Counted from the stretch's first letter, positions 1-9,540 are shown. The stretch is 64,000 bases of DNA from Ruthenibacterium lactatiformans (GCF_000949455.1 NZ_JXXK01000002.1:186001-250000), one strand, 5' to 3'. Notes: generated by a model from the sequence alone, not told the origin. Numbers and translations: made by a program.

Positions 1-3000
1 CAGATGGTGCAGCTTGAGGTAATACATATAGCCCACGGTAACGGGGTTGTCAAAACGCTCGCCGGTGCGTCCGTCATAAACATAGCTCTTGCCGTCCTCG
101 CGCTTACCGGTCTCACGGAACATCGCCCGGATGTCCTCCTCGTGGGCGCCGTCGAACACCGGCGTCATGACCTTCCAGCCCAGCGCCTTGGCGGCGTAGC
201 CCAAATGGACCTCCAGGACCTGGCCGATGTTCATACGGGAGGGAACGCCCAGCGGGTTCAGCACAATGTCCAGCGGCGTGCCGTCCTCCAGGAACGGCAT
301 ATCTTCCTGCGGCAGAATGCGGGATACAACGCCCTTGTTGCCGTGGCGGCCGGCCATCTTGTCGCCCACGCTGATCTTGCGCTTCTGGGCGATGTAGCAG
401 CGCACCACCTGGCGCACGCCGGGCTGCAGCTCGTCGCAGTTCTCGGGTGTGAACACTTTCACATCCACGATGATTCCGTACTCACCGTGCGGCACACGCA
501 GGGAAGTGTCGCGCACCTCGCGCGCTTTCTCTCCGAAAATGGCGCGCAGCAGGCGCTCCTCGGCCGTCAGCTCCGTCTCACCCTTGGGCGTGACCTTGCC
601 GACGAGGATATCACCCGCGCCTACCTCGGCGCCGATGCGGATGATGCCGCGCTCGTCCAGGTCCTTCAGCGCGTCCTCGCCCACGTTGGGGATGTCGCGC
701 GTGATCTCCTCGGGCCCGAGCTTCGTCTCGCGGCTTTCGATCTCGTATTCCTCGATGTGGATGGAAGTGTACACGTCCTCGCGGACGATCTTCTCATTGA
801 TAAGGACGGCGTCCTCGTAGTTGTAGCCCTCCCAGGTCATGAAGCCGATCAAGGCGTTCTTGCCCAGGCTGATCTCGCCGTTCTTCGTGGCGGGGCCGTC
901 GGCCAGAACCTGGCCCTTGATGATCTTATCGCCCTTGCTGACGATGGGGCGCTGGTTGATGCAGGTGCCCTGGTTCGAGCGCATGAATTTGATGAGCTCG
1001 TATTCGTCCGTCGTCGTCTTGGACGTGCGCACCGTGATCTTATCGGCAGTCACACGCTCCACAATGCCGTCGTTTTTCGCCAGCACGCACACGCCGGAGT
1101 CGCACGCGGCCTTGTACTCCATGCCGGTGGCGACGATGGGCTGCTCGGTGACGAGCAGCGGTACCGCCTGACGCTGCATGTTCGAGCCCATGAGGGCGCG
1201 GTTTGCGTCGTCGTTCTCCAGGAACGGGATCATAGCCGTAGCTACGGACACAACCATCTTCGGGCTGACGTCCATGTAGTCCACGCGCTCTTTGTCGACC
1301 TCAAGGATCTCATCGCGCCAGCGGCTGGAAACACGGGGACGGACAAAACGTCCCTCGCTGTCCAACTGCTCGTTGGCCTGCGCTACGATGAACTCATCCT
1401 CCACATCGGCGGTCATATAGACCACTTCATCGGTAACAACGCCAGTGGCCTTGTCCACCTTGCGGTACGGCGCTTCGATAAAGCCGTACTCATTGATCTT
1501 GGCGAACGTGGCCAGATAGGAAATCAGGCCGATGTTCGGACCTTCCGGCGTCTCGATGGGGCACATGCGGCCGTAATGGGAATAGTGTACGTCGCGGACC
1601 TCGAAGCCTGCGCGGTCACGGGACAGGCCGCCGGGGCCGAGAGCCGACAGACGGCGTTTGTGCGTCAGCTCTGCCAGCGGGTTGTTCTGATCCATGAACT
1701 GAGACAGCGGCGAGGAGCCAAAGAACTCCTTGATGGATGCCACCACCGGACGGATGTTGATGAGCGCCTGCGGCGTCACCACTTCCATGTCCTGGGCCTG
1801 CAGCGTCATGCGCTCACGGATGACGCGCTCCATGCGGGAAAAGCCGATGCGGAACTGGTTCTGCAGCAGCTCGCCCACACTGCGGATCCGGCGGTTGCCC
1901 AGATGGTCGATGTCGTCCACCGTGCCCACGCCGTGGCCCAGGCCGTTCAAGTAGTTGATGGATGCGAAAATATCATCCACGGTGACTGTTTTGCTGATGA
2001 GACGGTCACGGTTTTTCTCCAGCAGCTCCCTCTGCTCGTCCACATCGCTGGTCTCGTCCAGGATGGCGCGCAGTTCGCTGAAATTGACGCGCTCGTTGAT
2101 GCCGCATTCGGTTGCGTCAAAGGAGAGGAAATCGTTGGCGGCAACCGTGCCGTTGGAGATGACCTTGATCTCCTTGTCGTCCAGCGCCAGATACACCAGG
2201 CTCACGCCCGATTTTTCGGCGGCCATGGCAGTTTCCGCACTGATCTTTTCGCCGGCAGCGCACAGCAGCTCGCCCGTCAGGGGGGCCACGATATCACGGG
2301 CGGCCACAAAGCCCTGAATGCGGCGGCCGATGGCCAGCTTCTTGTTCATCTTATAGCGGCCGAAGCGGGAAAGGTCGTACCGGCGCGGGTCAAAAAACAA
2401 ACCGTTGATGTGGCTGGACGCGCTCTCCACCGTGGGAGGCTCGCCCGGACGCAGCTTGCGGTACGTCTCCAGCAGGCCTTCTTCCTCGCTCTTGGTGGAA
2501 TCTTTTGCGATGGTGGCCTCAATGCGCTCGTCCTCGCCGAAGAAATCACGGATCTTCGCGTCGTCACCCAGGCCCAGCGCACGGATGAACACCGTCACAG
2601 GGATCTTGCGGTTCTTATCGATGCGCACATAGAAAACGTCGTTGGCATCCGTTTCGTATTCCAGCCACGCGCCGCGGTTGGGGTTCAGCGTGGCGGTGAA
2701 CAGTTCCTTGCCCGTCTTGTCGTAGCTCTTGCCGAAATACACGCCCGGGGAACGGACGAGCTGAGAGACGATAACACGCTCGGCGCCGTTGATGATGAAG
2801 GTGCCGGAATCCGTCATGAGCGGAAAATCGCCCATGAAGATCTCCTGCTCCTTCACTTCGCCGGTCTCCTTGTTCAGCAGACGCGCTTTCACGCGAAGCG
2901 GGGCCGCATAGGTGACGTCGCGCTCCTTGCACTCCTTGATGGAGTACTTGGGCTCGGAATCCAGCCGGTAGTCGATAAAGTCGAGCACCAGGTTGCCGGT

Positions 3001-3174
3001 GTAGTCTTCGATCGTCGAAATGTCCCGGAAGACCTCTTTCAGGCCCTCTTTGAGAAACCACTGGTATGAGTTCTTCTGCACCTCGATCAGGTTCGGCATG
3101 TCGATGACTTCGTCGATGCGCGAGAAGCTCATGCGTTCGGTTTTGCCAAGTTGTACGGGCTTGACTTTCACCAT
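1..3174 (-). CDS. rpoB: RNA polymerase beta subunit (3' end missing)
   Basis: Beta subunit of DNA-dependent RNA polymerase. The reverse-strand frame begins MVKVKPVQLG and runs without a stop to the window edge, about 1,058 residues of the usual 1,200 or so, so the C-terminus lies outside. Recognisable parts are the rifampicin-pocket segment around residue 495 (SQFMDQNNPLAELTHKRRLS) and the catalytic-core segment GDKMAGRHGNKG near residue 940. The start at 3174 is supported by AAGGAG 10 bases upstream and the conserved N-terminus. It is transcribed from its own promoter at 3329-3357. A long open frame on the opposite strand is only its shadow. Confidence 0.98.
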   Translation of the reverse strand, partial: MVKVKPVQLGKTERMSFSRIDEVIDMPNLIEVQKNSYQWFLKEGLKEVFRDISTIEDYTGNLVLDFIDYRLDSEPKYSIKECKERDVTYAAPLRVKARLLNKETGEVKEQEIFMGDFPLMTDSGTFIINGAERVIVSQLVRSPGVYFGKSYDKTGKELFTATLNPNRGAWLEYETDANDVFYVRIDKNRKIPVTVFIRALGLGDDAKIRDFFGEDERIEATIAKDSTKSEEEGLLETYRKLRPGEPPTVESASSHINGLFFDPRRYDLSRFGRYKMNKKLAIGRRIQGFVAARDIVAPLTGELLCAAGEKISAETAMAAEKSGVSLVYLALDDKEIKVISNGTVAANDFLSFDATECGINERVNFSELRAILDETSDVDEQRELLEKNRDRLISKTVTVDDIFASINYLNGLGHGVGTVDDIDHLGNRRIRSVGELLQNQFRIGFSRMERVIRERMTLQAQDMEVVTPQALINIRPVVASIKEFFGSSPLSQFMDQNNPLAELTHKRRLSALGPGGLSRDRAGFEVRDVHYSHYGRMCPIETPEGPNIGLISYLATFAKINEYGFIEAPYRKVDKATGVVTDEVVYMTADVEDEFIVAQANEQLDSEGRFVRPRVSSRWRDEILEVDKERVDYMDVSPKMVVSVATAMIPFLENDDANRALMGSNMQRQAVPLLVTEQPIVATGMEYKAACDSGVCVLAKNDGIVERVTADKITVRTSKTTTDEYELIKFMRSNQGTCINQRPIVSKGDKIIKGQVLADGPATKNGEISLGKNALIGFMTWEGYNYEDAVLINEKIVREDVYTSIHIEEYEIESRETKLGPEEITRDIPNVGEDALKDLDERGIIRIGAEVGAGDILVGKVTPKGETELTAEERLLRAIFGEKAREVRDTSLRVPHGEYGIIVDVKVFTPENCDELQPGVRQVVRCYIAQKRKISVGDKMAGRHGNKGVVSRILPQEDMPFLEDGTPLDIVLNPLGVPSRMNIGQVLEVHLGYAAKALGWKVMTPVFDGAHEEDIRAMFRETGKREDGKSYVYDGRTGERFDNPVTVGYMYYLKLHHL

Positions 3175-3328
3175 AAGTTGCGACCACTCCTTAATTCATC
3201 TATATTAAGCCTTGCAAAAAATGACGCAAAACGGCTTTGGCACCCCTCCGATTTTCAGCAACTTGCACAAAAAAATTGTAACAGTTTTGCGTTCAGAGAC
3301 ATACCAAGCCATTATGATACATTTAAGC

Positions 3329-3357
3329 ATTATAATACGGTTTTTACAAGCCGTCAA
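3329..3357 (-). promoter_or_regulatory. sigma-A promoter of rpoB
   Basis: Reading the reverse strand there is TTGACG (3352-3357), a 17-base spacer and a perfect TATAAT (3329-3334), about 155 bases upstream of the rpoB start. It lies between the rrf2 terminator and rpoB, so rpoB has a separate transcription start with a leader of about 145 bases. Confidence 0.8.
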
Positions 3358-3380
3358 GGGGAACCCGGAAAAAAGAGGAA

Positions 3381-3420
3381 AAGAAAAAACCACACTTGGC
3401 ACGCACGGCGCCGTGTGTGA
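3381..3420 (-). terminator. probable terminator after the Rrf2 gene
   Basis: On the reverse strand a GC-rich palindrome (CACGGCGCCGTG) is enclosed by CACAC/GTGTG and followed directly by GTTTTTTC. It starts 10 bases after the Rrf2 stop codon. The stem is imperfect, so strength is uncertain. Confidence 0.5.
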
Positions 3421-3430
3421 TTTTCGCTTC

Positions 3431-3850
3431 TTACTTGGCGGCCGGTTCCTCCAACAGCATCTGGAAGTTGACGGCAGCGAGCTGCTCGTTGATGCTTTTG
3501 CTGATATCGTGAAATACCTTTTGGAATGTACAGCAGCCGGACGCGCCGCGGTTGCACTCCCCCGCGCCGCCCTCGCCCACACAGCGGGAAAGCCTATACG
3601 GCCCTTCCACCGCGTCAATGACGTCCTTGAGTGTGATCTCGCTGGCGGGGCGTGCCAGCTCATAGCCGCCGCGGTTGCCCTTGTAGCTTTCCACAATGCC
3701 GCTGCTCACCAGCTTGCCCAATATCTTCAGGGAAAAGCGCAGCGTCACGCACATTTCTTCGCTGATGCCGCGCGCGTCGCGCCGCGTGCCACACTTTGCA
3801 AGGCAGTAGACGATGCGCACCGCGTAATCGGATTCCTGTGTGATATGCAT
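3431..3850 (-). CDS. Rrf2-family transcriptional regulator
   Basis: A 139-aa regulator of the Rrf2/IscR/NsrR family. Residues 1-60 form the winged helix-turn-helix typical of the family (MHITQESDYAVRIVYCLA at the start; SSGIVESYKGNRGGYELARP as helix and wing). A cysteine cluster follows at residues 90, 99, 106 and 107, where family members bind an iron-sulfur cluster; spacing differs from IscR, so cluster binding is inferred. Its 5' flank holds a palindrome (3868-3884) suited to autoregulation. It lies upstream of rpoB but is separated by a terminator and a promoter. Which of IscR, NsrR or CymR it resembles most cannot be decided by eye. Confidence 0.9.
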   Translation of the reverse strand: MHITQESDYAVRIVYCLAKCGTRRDARGISEEMCVTLRFSLKILGKLVSSGIVESYKGNRGGYELARPASEITLKDVIDAVEGPYRLSRCVGEGGAGECNRGASGCCTFQKVFHDISKSINEQLAAVNFQMLLEEPAAK

Positions 3851-3867
3851 AAACCGCTCCTTGAACT

Positions 3868-3884
3868 ATACCGTTTTACTGTAT
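3868..3884. promoter_or_regulatory. candidate Rrf2 operator
   Basis: Inverted repeat ATACCGT-ttt-ACTGTAT (6 of 7 positions pair), 18 bases upstream of the Rrf2 start codon. The ATAC...GTAT pattern resembles known Rrf2-family operators, which suggests negative autoregulation. Confidence 0.5.
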
Positions 3885-3945
3885 TTAAAGGATACCGCAA
3901 CCGGGCGCTTTTGTCAAGCGCGTTTCCTGTGCCGCAGCGGCGGTG

Positions 3946-3986
3946 CAAAAACAGCGCGGCTCCGGTTTTGCCGGGCCGCGCTGTTC
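3946..3986 (-). terminator. rpoD terminator
   Basis: On the reverse strand an 11-bp perfect stem (AACAGCGCGGC / GCCGCGCTGTT) closes a loop and is followed by TTTT. It lies about 75 bases after the rpoD stop and would end the dgt-dnaG-rpoD transcription unit. Confidence 0.85.
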
Positions 3987-4058
3987 AAAGTCCACTCTAT
4001 CCATTCTATATGTACGCCCGGTCCTGCCATTGAGACAGCGGCAAAGGCGGGGGCCGCA

Positions 4059-5147
4059 TCAGTCCAGGAAATCGCGCAGCTTCTTGGAACGGCTGGGGTG
4101 GCGCAGCTTACGCAGCGCCTTGGCCTCGATCTGACGGATGCGTTCGCGCGTGACGTTGAACTCCTTGCCCACTTCCTCCAGCGTACGGGGACGGCCGTCC
4201 TCCAGGCCGAAGCGCAGGCGCAGCACCTTTTCCTCCCGGGGCGTAAGGCTTTTCAGCACGCCGGAGAGCTGCTCCTTCAAAAGCGTGTGGCTGGCCGCCT
4301 CGGCGGGGACGGGCGCATCCTCGTCGGGAATAAAATCACCCAAGTGGCTGTCCTCTTCCTCGCCGATGGGCGTCTCCAGGCTCACCGGCTCCTGCGCTAC
4401 GCGCATGATCTCCCGCACCTTATCCACGGGCATGTCCAACTCCTCCGCGATCTCGTCTGCCGTCGGCTCATGGCCGTTGCGGTGCAGCAGCTGGCTGGAC
4501 ACCTTTTTCACCTTATTGATCGTCTCCACCATATGCACCGGGATGCGGATGGTGCGCGCCTGATCCGCAATGGCGCGTGTGATAGCCTGGCGGATCCACC
4601 ATGTGGCGTATGTGGAAAATTTGAAGCCCTTGGTATGGTCAAACTTTTCCACGGCCTTGATAAGGCCCAGGTTGCCCTCCTGGATAAGGTCCAGAAACTG
4701 CATGCCACGGCCCACATAGCGTTTGGCAATGGAGACCACAAGACGCAGGTTCGCCTCGGACAGGCGCTGCTTCGCCTTTTCGCCCTCAGGGCCGCCTGCC
4801 TGTATCTTCAGCGCCAGATTGATCTCCTCTTCCGGAGAGAGCAGCGGCACGCGTCCAATCTCCTTCAGGTACACCTTGACAGGATCGTCGATGTTGACTC
4901 CCTCGGCGGACAGCGCACTCTCCAGCACGTCCACAGTGTCCTCCGTCAGCGTGAATTCCTCCACGTCGGCGTCCGGTTCGTCCACGATCTCGATGTTGTT
5001 CGCATCCAATGCCTCATAGAGCTTATCCACAAGCTCCACTTCAAAGCCGATTTCCTCCAGCGCGTCGTTGATTTCCTTCGTCGTCACCTTCTGGTTGCGC
5101 TTGCCCAGCTCCACAAGGTTCATGATGATGTTCTTTTTTTCTCCCAT
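4059..5147 (-). CDS. rpoD: primary sigma factor (sigma-70/SigA)
   Basis: Housekeeping sigma factor, 362 aa, a normal length for Bacillota. Domains in order: region 1.1 (residues 1-80), region 1.2 with DPVKVYLKEIGRVPLL, region 2 with NLRLVVSIAKRYVGRGMQ (core binding), DLIQEGNLGLIKAVEKFD and FSTYATWWIRQAI (-10 recognition), region 3, and region 4 with LTPREEKVLRLRFGL and the EVGKEFNVTRERIRQIEAKALRKL helix-turn-helix for the -35 element. RBS AGGGAG precedes the start at 5147. It lies 63 bases downstream of dnaG, the standard dnaG-rpoD arrangement. Confidence 0.98.
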   Translation of the reverse strand: MGEKKNIIMNLVELGKRNQKVTTKEINDALEEIGFEVELVDKLYEALDANNIEIVDEPDADVEEFTLTEDTVDVLESALSAEGVNIDDPVKVYLKEIGRVPLLSPEEEINLALKIQAGGPEGEKAKQRLSEANLRLVVSIAKRYVGRGMQFLDLIQEGNLGLIKAVEKFDHTKGFKFSTYATWWIRQAITRAIADQARTIRIPVHMVETINKVKKVSSQLLHRNGHEPTADEIAEELDMPVDKVREIMRVAQEPVSLETPIGEEEDSHLGDFIPDEDAPVPAEAASHTLLKEQLSGVLKSLTPREEKVLRLRFGLEDGRPRTLEEVGKEFNVTRERIRQIEAKALRKLRHPSRSKKLRDFLD

Positions 5148-5210
5148 GTTGTGTACTCCCTACTCTATTCCTGTGATTCGGCCGCGCGGCCGCGCATTGC
5201 GTGCGCCGCG

Positions 5211-6965
5211 CTATGTTTTTTTATCCTTTAAAGCCTGCAGGTAATCCGCAAGCTCGGCGGCTGTTCTTCCGCCCGCCGTACTGCTGACGGGCTGGCTGTG
5301 CTCGATACGGTCCAGATACAACTCTACGTCTTGAGCGCTCAGCCCGATGTCGTAGTTCTGCGCGAGAACGCGGCTGATGAGCGAGACCGTTTCCTCCGGC
5401 AATTCTTCGCTGAGGGCCGAGAGGTCCAGATATTCACCCTTTGCGCCTTTCTCGCATAAAAGCGTGTATGCCCGGCCCAGGCCCGCGTCCAGAAACGTGC
5501 CGCCGCTCACCCGCGGCGCGGCCAGCCGGATATAGTCCGGATTCTTGAGGATCGCCGCCACGAGCTGCTGCTCGGCAAACGCGACGCCCAGCGCCTTTTG
5601 GCCGCCCTGGCTGTACGGCACATTGATGCGCCCGCCCGCGCCTTCTTCCAAAAGGCGGCGCTCCCGTTCCTTTTCCGCCCGCCGCCCGCGCGCCCGGATG
5701 GCCGCGTCCAGCTGGTTGAGGATGGCGGGCTTCGCCACATCCGTTTCTTCTGCCAGCCGCCCGGCGTACACATCCCGTTCCGTGGGCGTGATGCGGCCGG
5801 CCAGCACGCCGATCGCGTCCTTGATATAATTCAGCCGGCCATCCGGTGTGGCGATGTCGTATTTCCCCTTTGCCTGCAAAAGCTCATACTCGATGGCGTT
5901 GTTGGAGCCGTTCAGAAGCATCTCAAACCGTTCCGCCCCAAATTTTTTGATGAATTCGTCCGGGTCCTTGGCGTCGGGGATATTAAGCACCGATATTTTG
6001 AGCGGCGAGGCCGACAGCAGGCTGATAGCTCGCCGTGTCGCCTTCTGCCCGGCTTCATCGGAATCGTAGCAGAGCACTACCTCATCCGCATATTCGGACA
6101 ATATCTTCACCTGCTCCGCTGTCAGCGCCGTGCCGCAGCCTGCCACCGCCGTGGTAAAGCCAGCCTGATGCATGGAAATCGCATCCAGATTGCCCTCGCA
6201 CAGGATATACCGCCGCGTCTGGGATTTTTTTGCAAAGTTGAGTGCAAACAGCGTGCGGCTCTTCTTGTACACCAGCGTCTCGGGGCTGTTCACATATTTG
6301 CCGCCGGGCTGCTCAGGGTCCAGCTTGCGGCCGCTGAAAGCAATAACGTTGCCCCGCAGGTCAAAAATAGGGATCATAACGCGGTGGCGGAAAAAATCGA
6401 AAGTGCCGCCCTTTTCACTGCGTTTGATGAGGCCCGCTGCCAAAAGCTCGTCCTCCGCATAGCCCAGGCTTTTCAGATGATCCCGCGTCTCTCGGAAGCT
6501 GTCCGGCGCGTATCCCAGGCCGAAGCGCTTGATGGTCGCGTCGGAAAGGCCGCGCCCGCGCCAGTACGCCCGTCCGACGCGCCCGGCGTCCGAATTCAAA
6601 CGCGAAAAATAGAAGCGCGCCGCGTCCTTGTTGATGGAGATGATCCGGCTGCGCAGGCGGCCGGTCTGGTCATCCTCCTCCGGAAGCGCCATACCGGCGC
6701 GTCCCGCAAGGAATTTGACGGCCTCTATGTAATCAACATTGTTGATTTTTTTGATAAAGGTGATGACGTCGCCGCCCGCGCCGCAGCCAAAGCAGTAAAA
6801 CGACTGCGTCTCGGGATATACGACAAAGGACGGCGTTTTTTCATTGTGAAACGGGCACAGCCCGGTATGGGTGCGGCCGCGGTGCCGCAGCTGTACATAG
6901 CTCTGCACCACGTCCACGATATCGCTGCGCTGCACCAGTTCTGTGATATAATCGCGCGGGATCAT
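5211..6965 (-). CDS. dnaG: DNA primase
   Basis: Synthesises RNA primers at the replication fork; 584 aa. The N-terminal CHC2 zinc finger has C37, H40, C58 and C61 (GLCPFHNEKTPSF, FYCFGCGAGGD). The TOPRIM catalytic core follows, with EGNLDAISMHQAG near residue 257 and the acidic VVLCYDSDEAG near residue 300. The C-terminal helicase-binding part is present but diverged. It starts MIPRDYITELVQRSDIVDVV, a typical primase N-terminus. Part of the dgt-dnaG-rpoD cluster, with a DUF6440 gene just upstream. Confidence 0.97.
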   Translation of the reverse strand: MIPRDYITELVQRSDIVDVVQSYVQLRHRGRTHTGLCPFHNEKTPSFVVYPETQSFYCFGCGAGGDVITFIKKINNVDYIEAVKFLAGRAGMALPEEDDQTGRLRSRIISINKDAARFYFSRLNSDAGRVGRAYWRGRGLSDATIKRFGLGYAPDSFRETRDHLKSLGYAEDELLAAGLIKRSEKGGTFDFFRHRVMIPIFDLRGNVIAFSGRKLDPEQPGGKYVNSPETLVYKKSRTLFALNFAKKSQTRRYILCEGNLDAISMHQAGFTTAVAGCGTALTAEQVKILSEYADEVVLCYDSDEAGQKATRRAISLLSASPLKISVLNIPDAKDPDEFIKKFGAERFEMLLNGSNNAIEYELLQAKGKYDIATPDGRLNYIKDAIGVLAGRITPTERDVYAGRLAEETDVAKPAILNQLDAAIRARGRRAEKERERRLLEEGAGGRINVPYSQGGQKALGVAFAEQQLVAAILKNPDYIRLAAPRVSGGTFLDAGLGRAYTLLCEKGAKGEYLDLSALSEELPEETVSLISRVLAQNYDIGLSAQDVELYLDRIEHSQPVSSTAGGRTAAELADYLQALKDKKT

Positions 6966-7013
6966 CCTGCCGCCCCCTTCCGTTATCTCCTGCGCCGCGC
7001 CGGCGCCATTGCA

Positions 7014-7220
7014 TTAATATTTCACGTCTTCGCCGCCATGACCCGTGTACGATGAAACCACAGGCCTGCCGGACGCATCCAGCAGCGGCGTAAGCCCTGC
7101 GCCGTAGCCCTCGCCCATGAACAGGTACTCCACTCCTGTCTCCCTGTCCCGCAGGATACGGAAATAGGCGCCAAAGCCGCTGCCCTGCTTATAGATCACT
7201 TCAAACCGTTTTTCGTCCAT
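7014..7220 (-). CDS. DUF6440 family protein
   Basis: A 68-aa protein. RFEVIYKQGSGFGAY at the N-terminus, DRETGVEYLF in the middle and GAGLTPLLDASGRPVV near the end match the small DUF6440 family common in Clostridia; function unknown. No signal peptide or membrane segment. It sits 18 bases after dgt and 48 bases before dnaG, so it is probably co-transcribed with the replication genes. Confidence 0.75.
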   Translation of the reverse strand: MDEKRFEVIYKQGSGFGAYFRILRDRETGVEYLFMGEGYGAGLTPLLDASGRPVVSSYTGHGGEDVKY

Positions 7221-7238
7221 AACGCTCCTTTCCCCGCA

Positions 7239-8237
7239 TCACAGTATCTGCCACTTCTGCGGCACGAACAGCGATTCGAACGTGCTGGTGGCGTATTCGT
7301 CGCTCATACCGGAGATATAATCCGTCACGGCGCGGTCCACGCCCTCCTGCCACATGATATACAGGAAAGCCTGCGGCATATGCGTGGGCGTATCCTTAAA
7401 ATATGCGTACAGCTCACGGATGAGCTTGTCCACTTTCTGCTCTTCCTTTTTCGCCACCTTGTCCACATACACGGTGCTGTACATAAAGTCGTGCAGCGCC
7501 TCGTAAGCGGCGGCCCGCTCGGCATCCATTCCGATATCTTCGGCCCCGTGCTCCACGATGGCCATGATCAGCGAGGTGATCCGTTCAGATTTCGTGCTCC
7601 CCAGCACGGAGGTGATCTCCGCCGGGATATCCTCGTTGCGCAGAACGCCCGCCGTCACCGCGTCCTCGATATCGTGGTTCATATAGGCGATATGATCCGC
7701 AAAGCGGACAACGCGCCCCTCCCTCGTAGCGGCCCACTCACCGCGTGTGTGAGTGACGATGCCGTTGAGCACCTCCCACGTCAGGTTGAGGCCGCTGCCA
7801 TCCTTTTCCAGCTTCGTCACCACGCGCACACTCTGCTCGTAGTGCTTGAAGCCGCCGGGGCAGAGCCGGTTCAGCGCGCGCTCACCCGCATGGCCGAAAG
7901 GCGTGTGGCCCAGATCATGCGCCAGTGCAATGGCTTCGGTGAGGTCCTCGTTCAGGCGCAGGGCCCGCGCAATGGTCCGCGCGATCTGGCTCACTTCAAG
8001 CGTGTGCGTCAAACGCGTGCGGTAATGGTCGCCCTCCGGCGAAAGGAACACCTGCGTCTTCTGCTTCAGCCTGCGGAATGCCTTGCAATGGATGATGCGG
8101 TCCCGGTCCCGCTGAAAGCAGGGCCGCAGCGGGCATGGTTTTTCGGGTACGGCCCGCCCCCGGCTGTTCTCGCTCAATGTTGCAAACGGAGACAGCGTTA
8201 TCCGCTCAATCTCCTCCGTGCGCTCCCGTACCGTCAT
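7239..8237 (-). CDS. dgt: deoxyguanosinetriphosphate triphosphohydrolase-like protein
   Basis: HD-domain dNTP triphosphohydrolase, about 332 aa from the preferred start MTVRERTEEIER at 8237; upstream codons are open but unlike the family. The HD signature is seen as RLTHTLEVSQIARTIARAL and AHDLGHTPFGHAGE, with a later MNHDIEDAV supplying the final metal ligand. The family hydrolyses dGTP or other dNTPs to nucleoside and triphosphate, tuning dNTP pools. The position upstream of dnaG and rpoD is the common one in Clostridia. Confidence 0.93.
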   Translation of the reverse strand: MTVRERTEEIERITLSPFATLSENSRGRAVPEKPCPLRPCFQRDRDRIIHCKAFRRLKQKTQVFLSPEGDHYRTRLTHTLEVSQIARTIARALRLNEDLTEAIALAHDLGHTPFGHAGERALNRLCPGGFKHYEQSVRVVTKLEKDGSGLNLTWEVLNGIVTHTRGEWAATREGRVVRFADHIAYMNHDIEDAVTAGVLRNEDIPAEITSVLGSTKSERITSLIMAIVEHGAEDIGMDAERAAAYEALHDFMYSTVYVDKVAKKEEQKVDKLIRELYAYFKDTPTHMPQAFLYIMWQEGVDRAVTDYISGMSDEYATSTFESLFVPQKWQIL

Positions 8238-8372
8238 CAGCCAGCCCCCTTTTCCGCACAGCGTGCCCCACATGCTTTCGGCCGCCGCTGTCTTTCATGG
8301 TTCCAAAAATTCGGCGTCATATACACTATACGACAAAGGCTCCGGTTTCCCTTTAAAATTTTAAGAAAATTT

Positions 8373-8996
8373 TCAGAAAGGGGCAAAATAGGGTTTGGAA
8401 AACATAATATCCGCGCTGCCCCGGCAAAGCTCCTGCAATTTCGGCAAAAGCTGCGTTTCACCGCCTGCCAGCATCACAAAGGGCAGCGTTACCCTGTCGG
8501 CGAACTGCACCTCCTCCAGCCGGGCGCCCGCGTCGGCCAGCAGCCGCTGCGCCAGCTCGTACAATGGATATTCCACCCGCAAAACGCCCCGCACGCACAC
8601 CTGTACCGTCACCTGCTTTGCCGCCGCCAGAACGGCGTTTGCCGCCGCTGTATAGGCGCGCACCAGCCCGCCAGTGCCCAACAGCGTACCGCCGAAATAG
8701 CGCGTCGTCACAACGATGCAGTCCACGAGGCCCGCGTGGCGGATGGCCTCCAGCGTGGGCAGGCCGGAGGTCTTGGCTGGCTCCCCGTCGTCGGAATAAC
8801 GCATGCGCGCGCCGTCCCGCAGAATGTATGCGTAAACATTGTGGTTGGCCGTACGGTGCTTTGCCCGTATCCCGTTCAAAAAAGCCAGCGCCTTTTCCTC
8901 TGTGTCCGCAAAGGCCGCGTGGGCGATAAATTCAGATTTTTTCTCCTCGATGCGCGCCTGCGCCGTGCCCTGTATCGTCTTATATGCTTCCATCAT
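8373..8996 (-). CDS. yigZ: YigZ/IMPACT family protein
   Basis: A 207-aa protein of the YigZ/YvyE (IMPACT) family. The N-terminal domain carries IEEKKSEFIAHA, RTANHNVYAYIL, YSDDGEPAKTSGLPTLEAI and the signature VDCIVVTTRYFGGTLLGTGGLVRAY; a smaller C-terminal DUF1949-like domain follows from about residue 135. Biochemical function is not established; an RNA- or ribosome-associated role is proposed for the family. Its start overlaps the 3' end of the P-loop gene by 17 bases, so the two are likely translationally coupled. Confidence 0.92.
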   Translation of the reverse strand: MMEAYKTIQGTAQARIEEKKSEFIAHAAFADTEEKALAFLNGIRAKHRTANHNVYAYILRDGARMRYSDDGEPAKTSGLPTLEAIRHAGLVDCIVVTTRYFGGTLLGTGGLVRAYTAAANAVLAAAKQVTVQVCVRGVLRVEYPLYELAQRLLADAGARLEEVQFADRVTLPFVMLAGGETQLLPKLQELCRGSADIMFSKPYFAPF

Positions 8997-9519
8997 CCGC
9001 CCCCTCCAGCCGCCGCAGGAGCACTTGCGCGTCCCGCCGGTTTTTCAGTGTGACGCACCTCACCTCCGGGTGCGCAGCCAGCAGCGCCTTCACATGTGTG
9101 CCGTCCCGCTTCGGGAAGTCCCACACCCAGCGCAGAAAGCTCAGGTCGAACCGCTCCGGGCACCCCGCGCCCATATCCGGGCGCACGCGGCCGTGCGTTG
9201 TCCATACGCGCCGCAGCACGCCCGCCAGGCACACGGCCCGGGAATAGTCCAAATAAACCGCGGCCTGCGCGCGGGAGAGCCGCAGTTCCAGCGAGCTTCC
9301 GAAGTTCCCGTCGATGATCCACGCATCCTTCGCGATCTCGTTTTCCACCGTGCGCCGCCACGCCGCACGCTCCATGGCCACCCAGCCGGGCTGCCAGTAC
9401 AAGCCGTCCAGATGCACCACCGGAAGGCCCGTGGCCGCCCCCAAACGGCGCGCCAGCGTGCTTTTGCCCGCGCCGCCGCAGCCCAGGATCAGGATTCGTT
9501 TCGCTTCGCCCAATTCCAT
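8980..9519 (-). CDS. P-loop adenylate kinase-like / topology-modulation (FlaR-like) protein
   Basis: A 179-aa ATP-binding protein. Walker A is GCGGAGKST near the N-terminus (RILILGCGG), followed by GLPVVHLDGLYWQPGW and AWIIDGNFGSSLELRL, which are typical of the adenylate-kinase-like proteins called DNA topology modulation protein FlaR. Real substrate unknown. Start chosen at 9519 (MELGEAKR) because GGGAG lies 8 bases upstream. Overlaps yigZ; the two form a small operon downstream of rpmE, whose terminator may partly separate them. Confidence 0.8.
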   Translation of the reverse strand: MELGEAKRILILGCGGAGKSTLARRLGAATGLPVVHLDGLYWQPGWVAMERAAWRRTVENEIAKDAWIIDGNFGSSLELRLSRAQAAVYLDYSRAVCLAGVLRRVWTTHGRVRPDMGAGCPERFDLSFLRWVWDFPKRDGTHVKALLAAHPEVRCVTLKNRRDAQVLLRRLEGADDGSI

Positions 9520-9540
9520 TCTTTTTCTCCCAAACAGCAA

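Noticed and set aside
4..3069. 1,021-codon open frame on the forward strand
   Set aside because: It lies antisense to rpoB in GC-rich DNA; composition is His/Leu/Val/Arg-rich with no motifs, while the reverse strand is unmistakably RpoB.
3840..5231. 463-codon forward frame
   Set aside because: Antisense shadow of rpoD; no RBS or domain.
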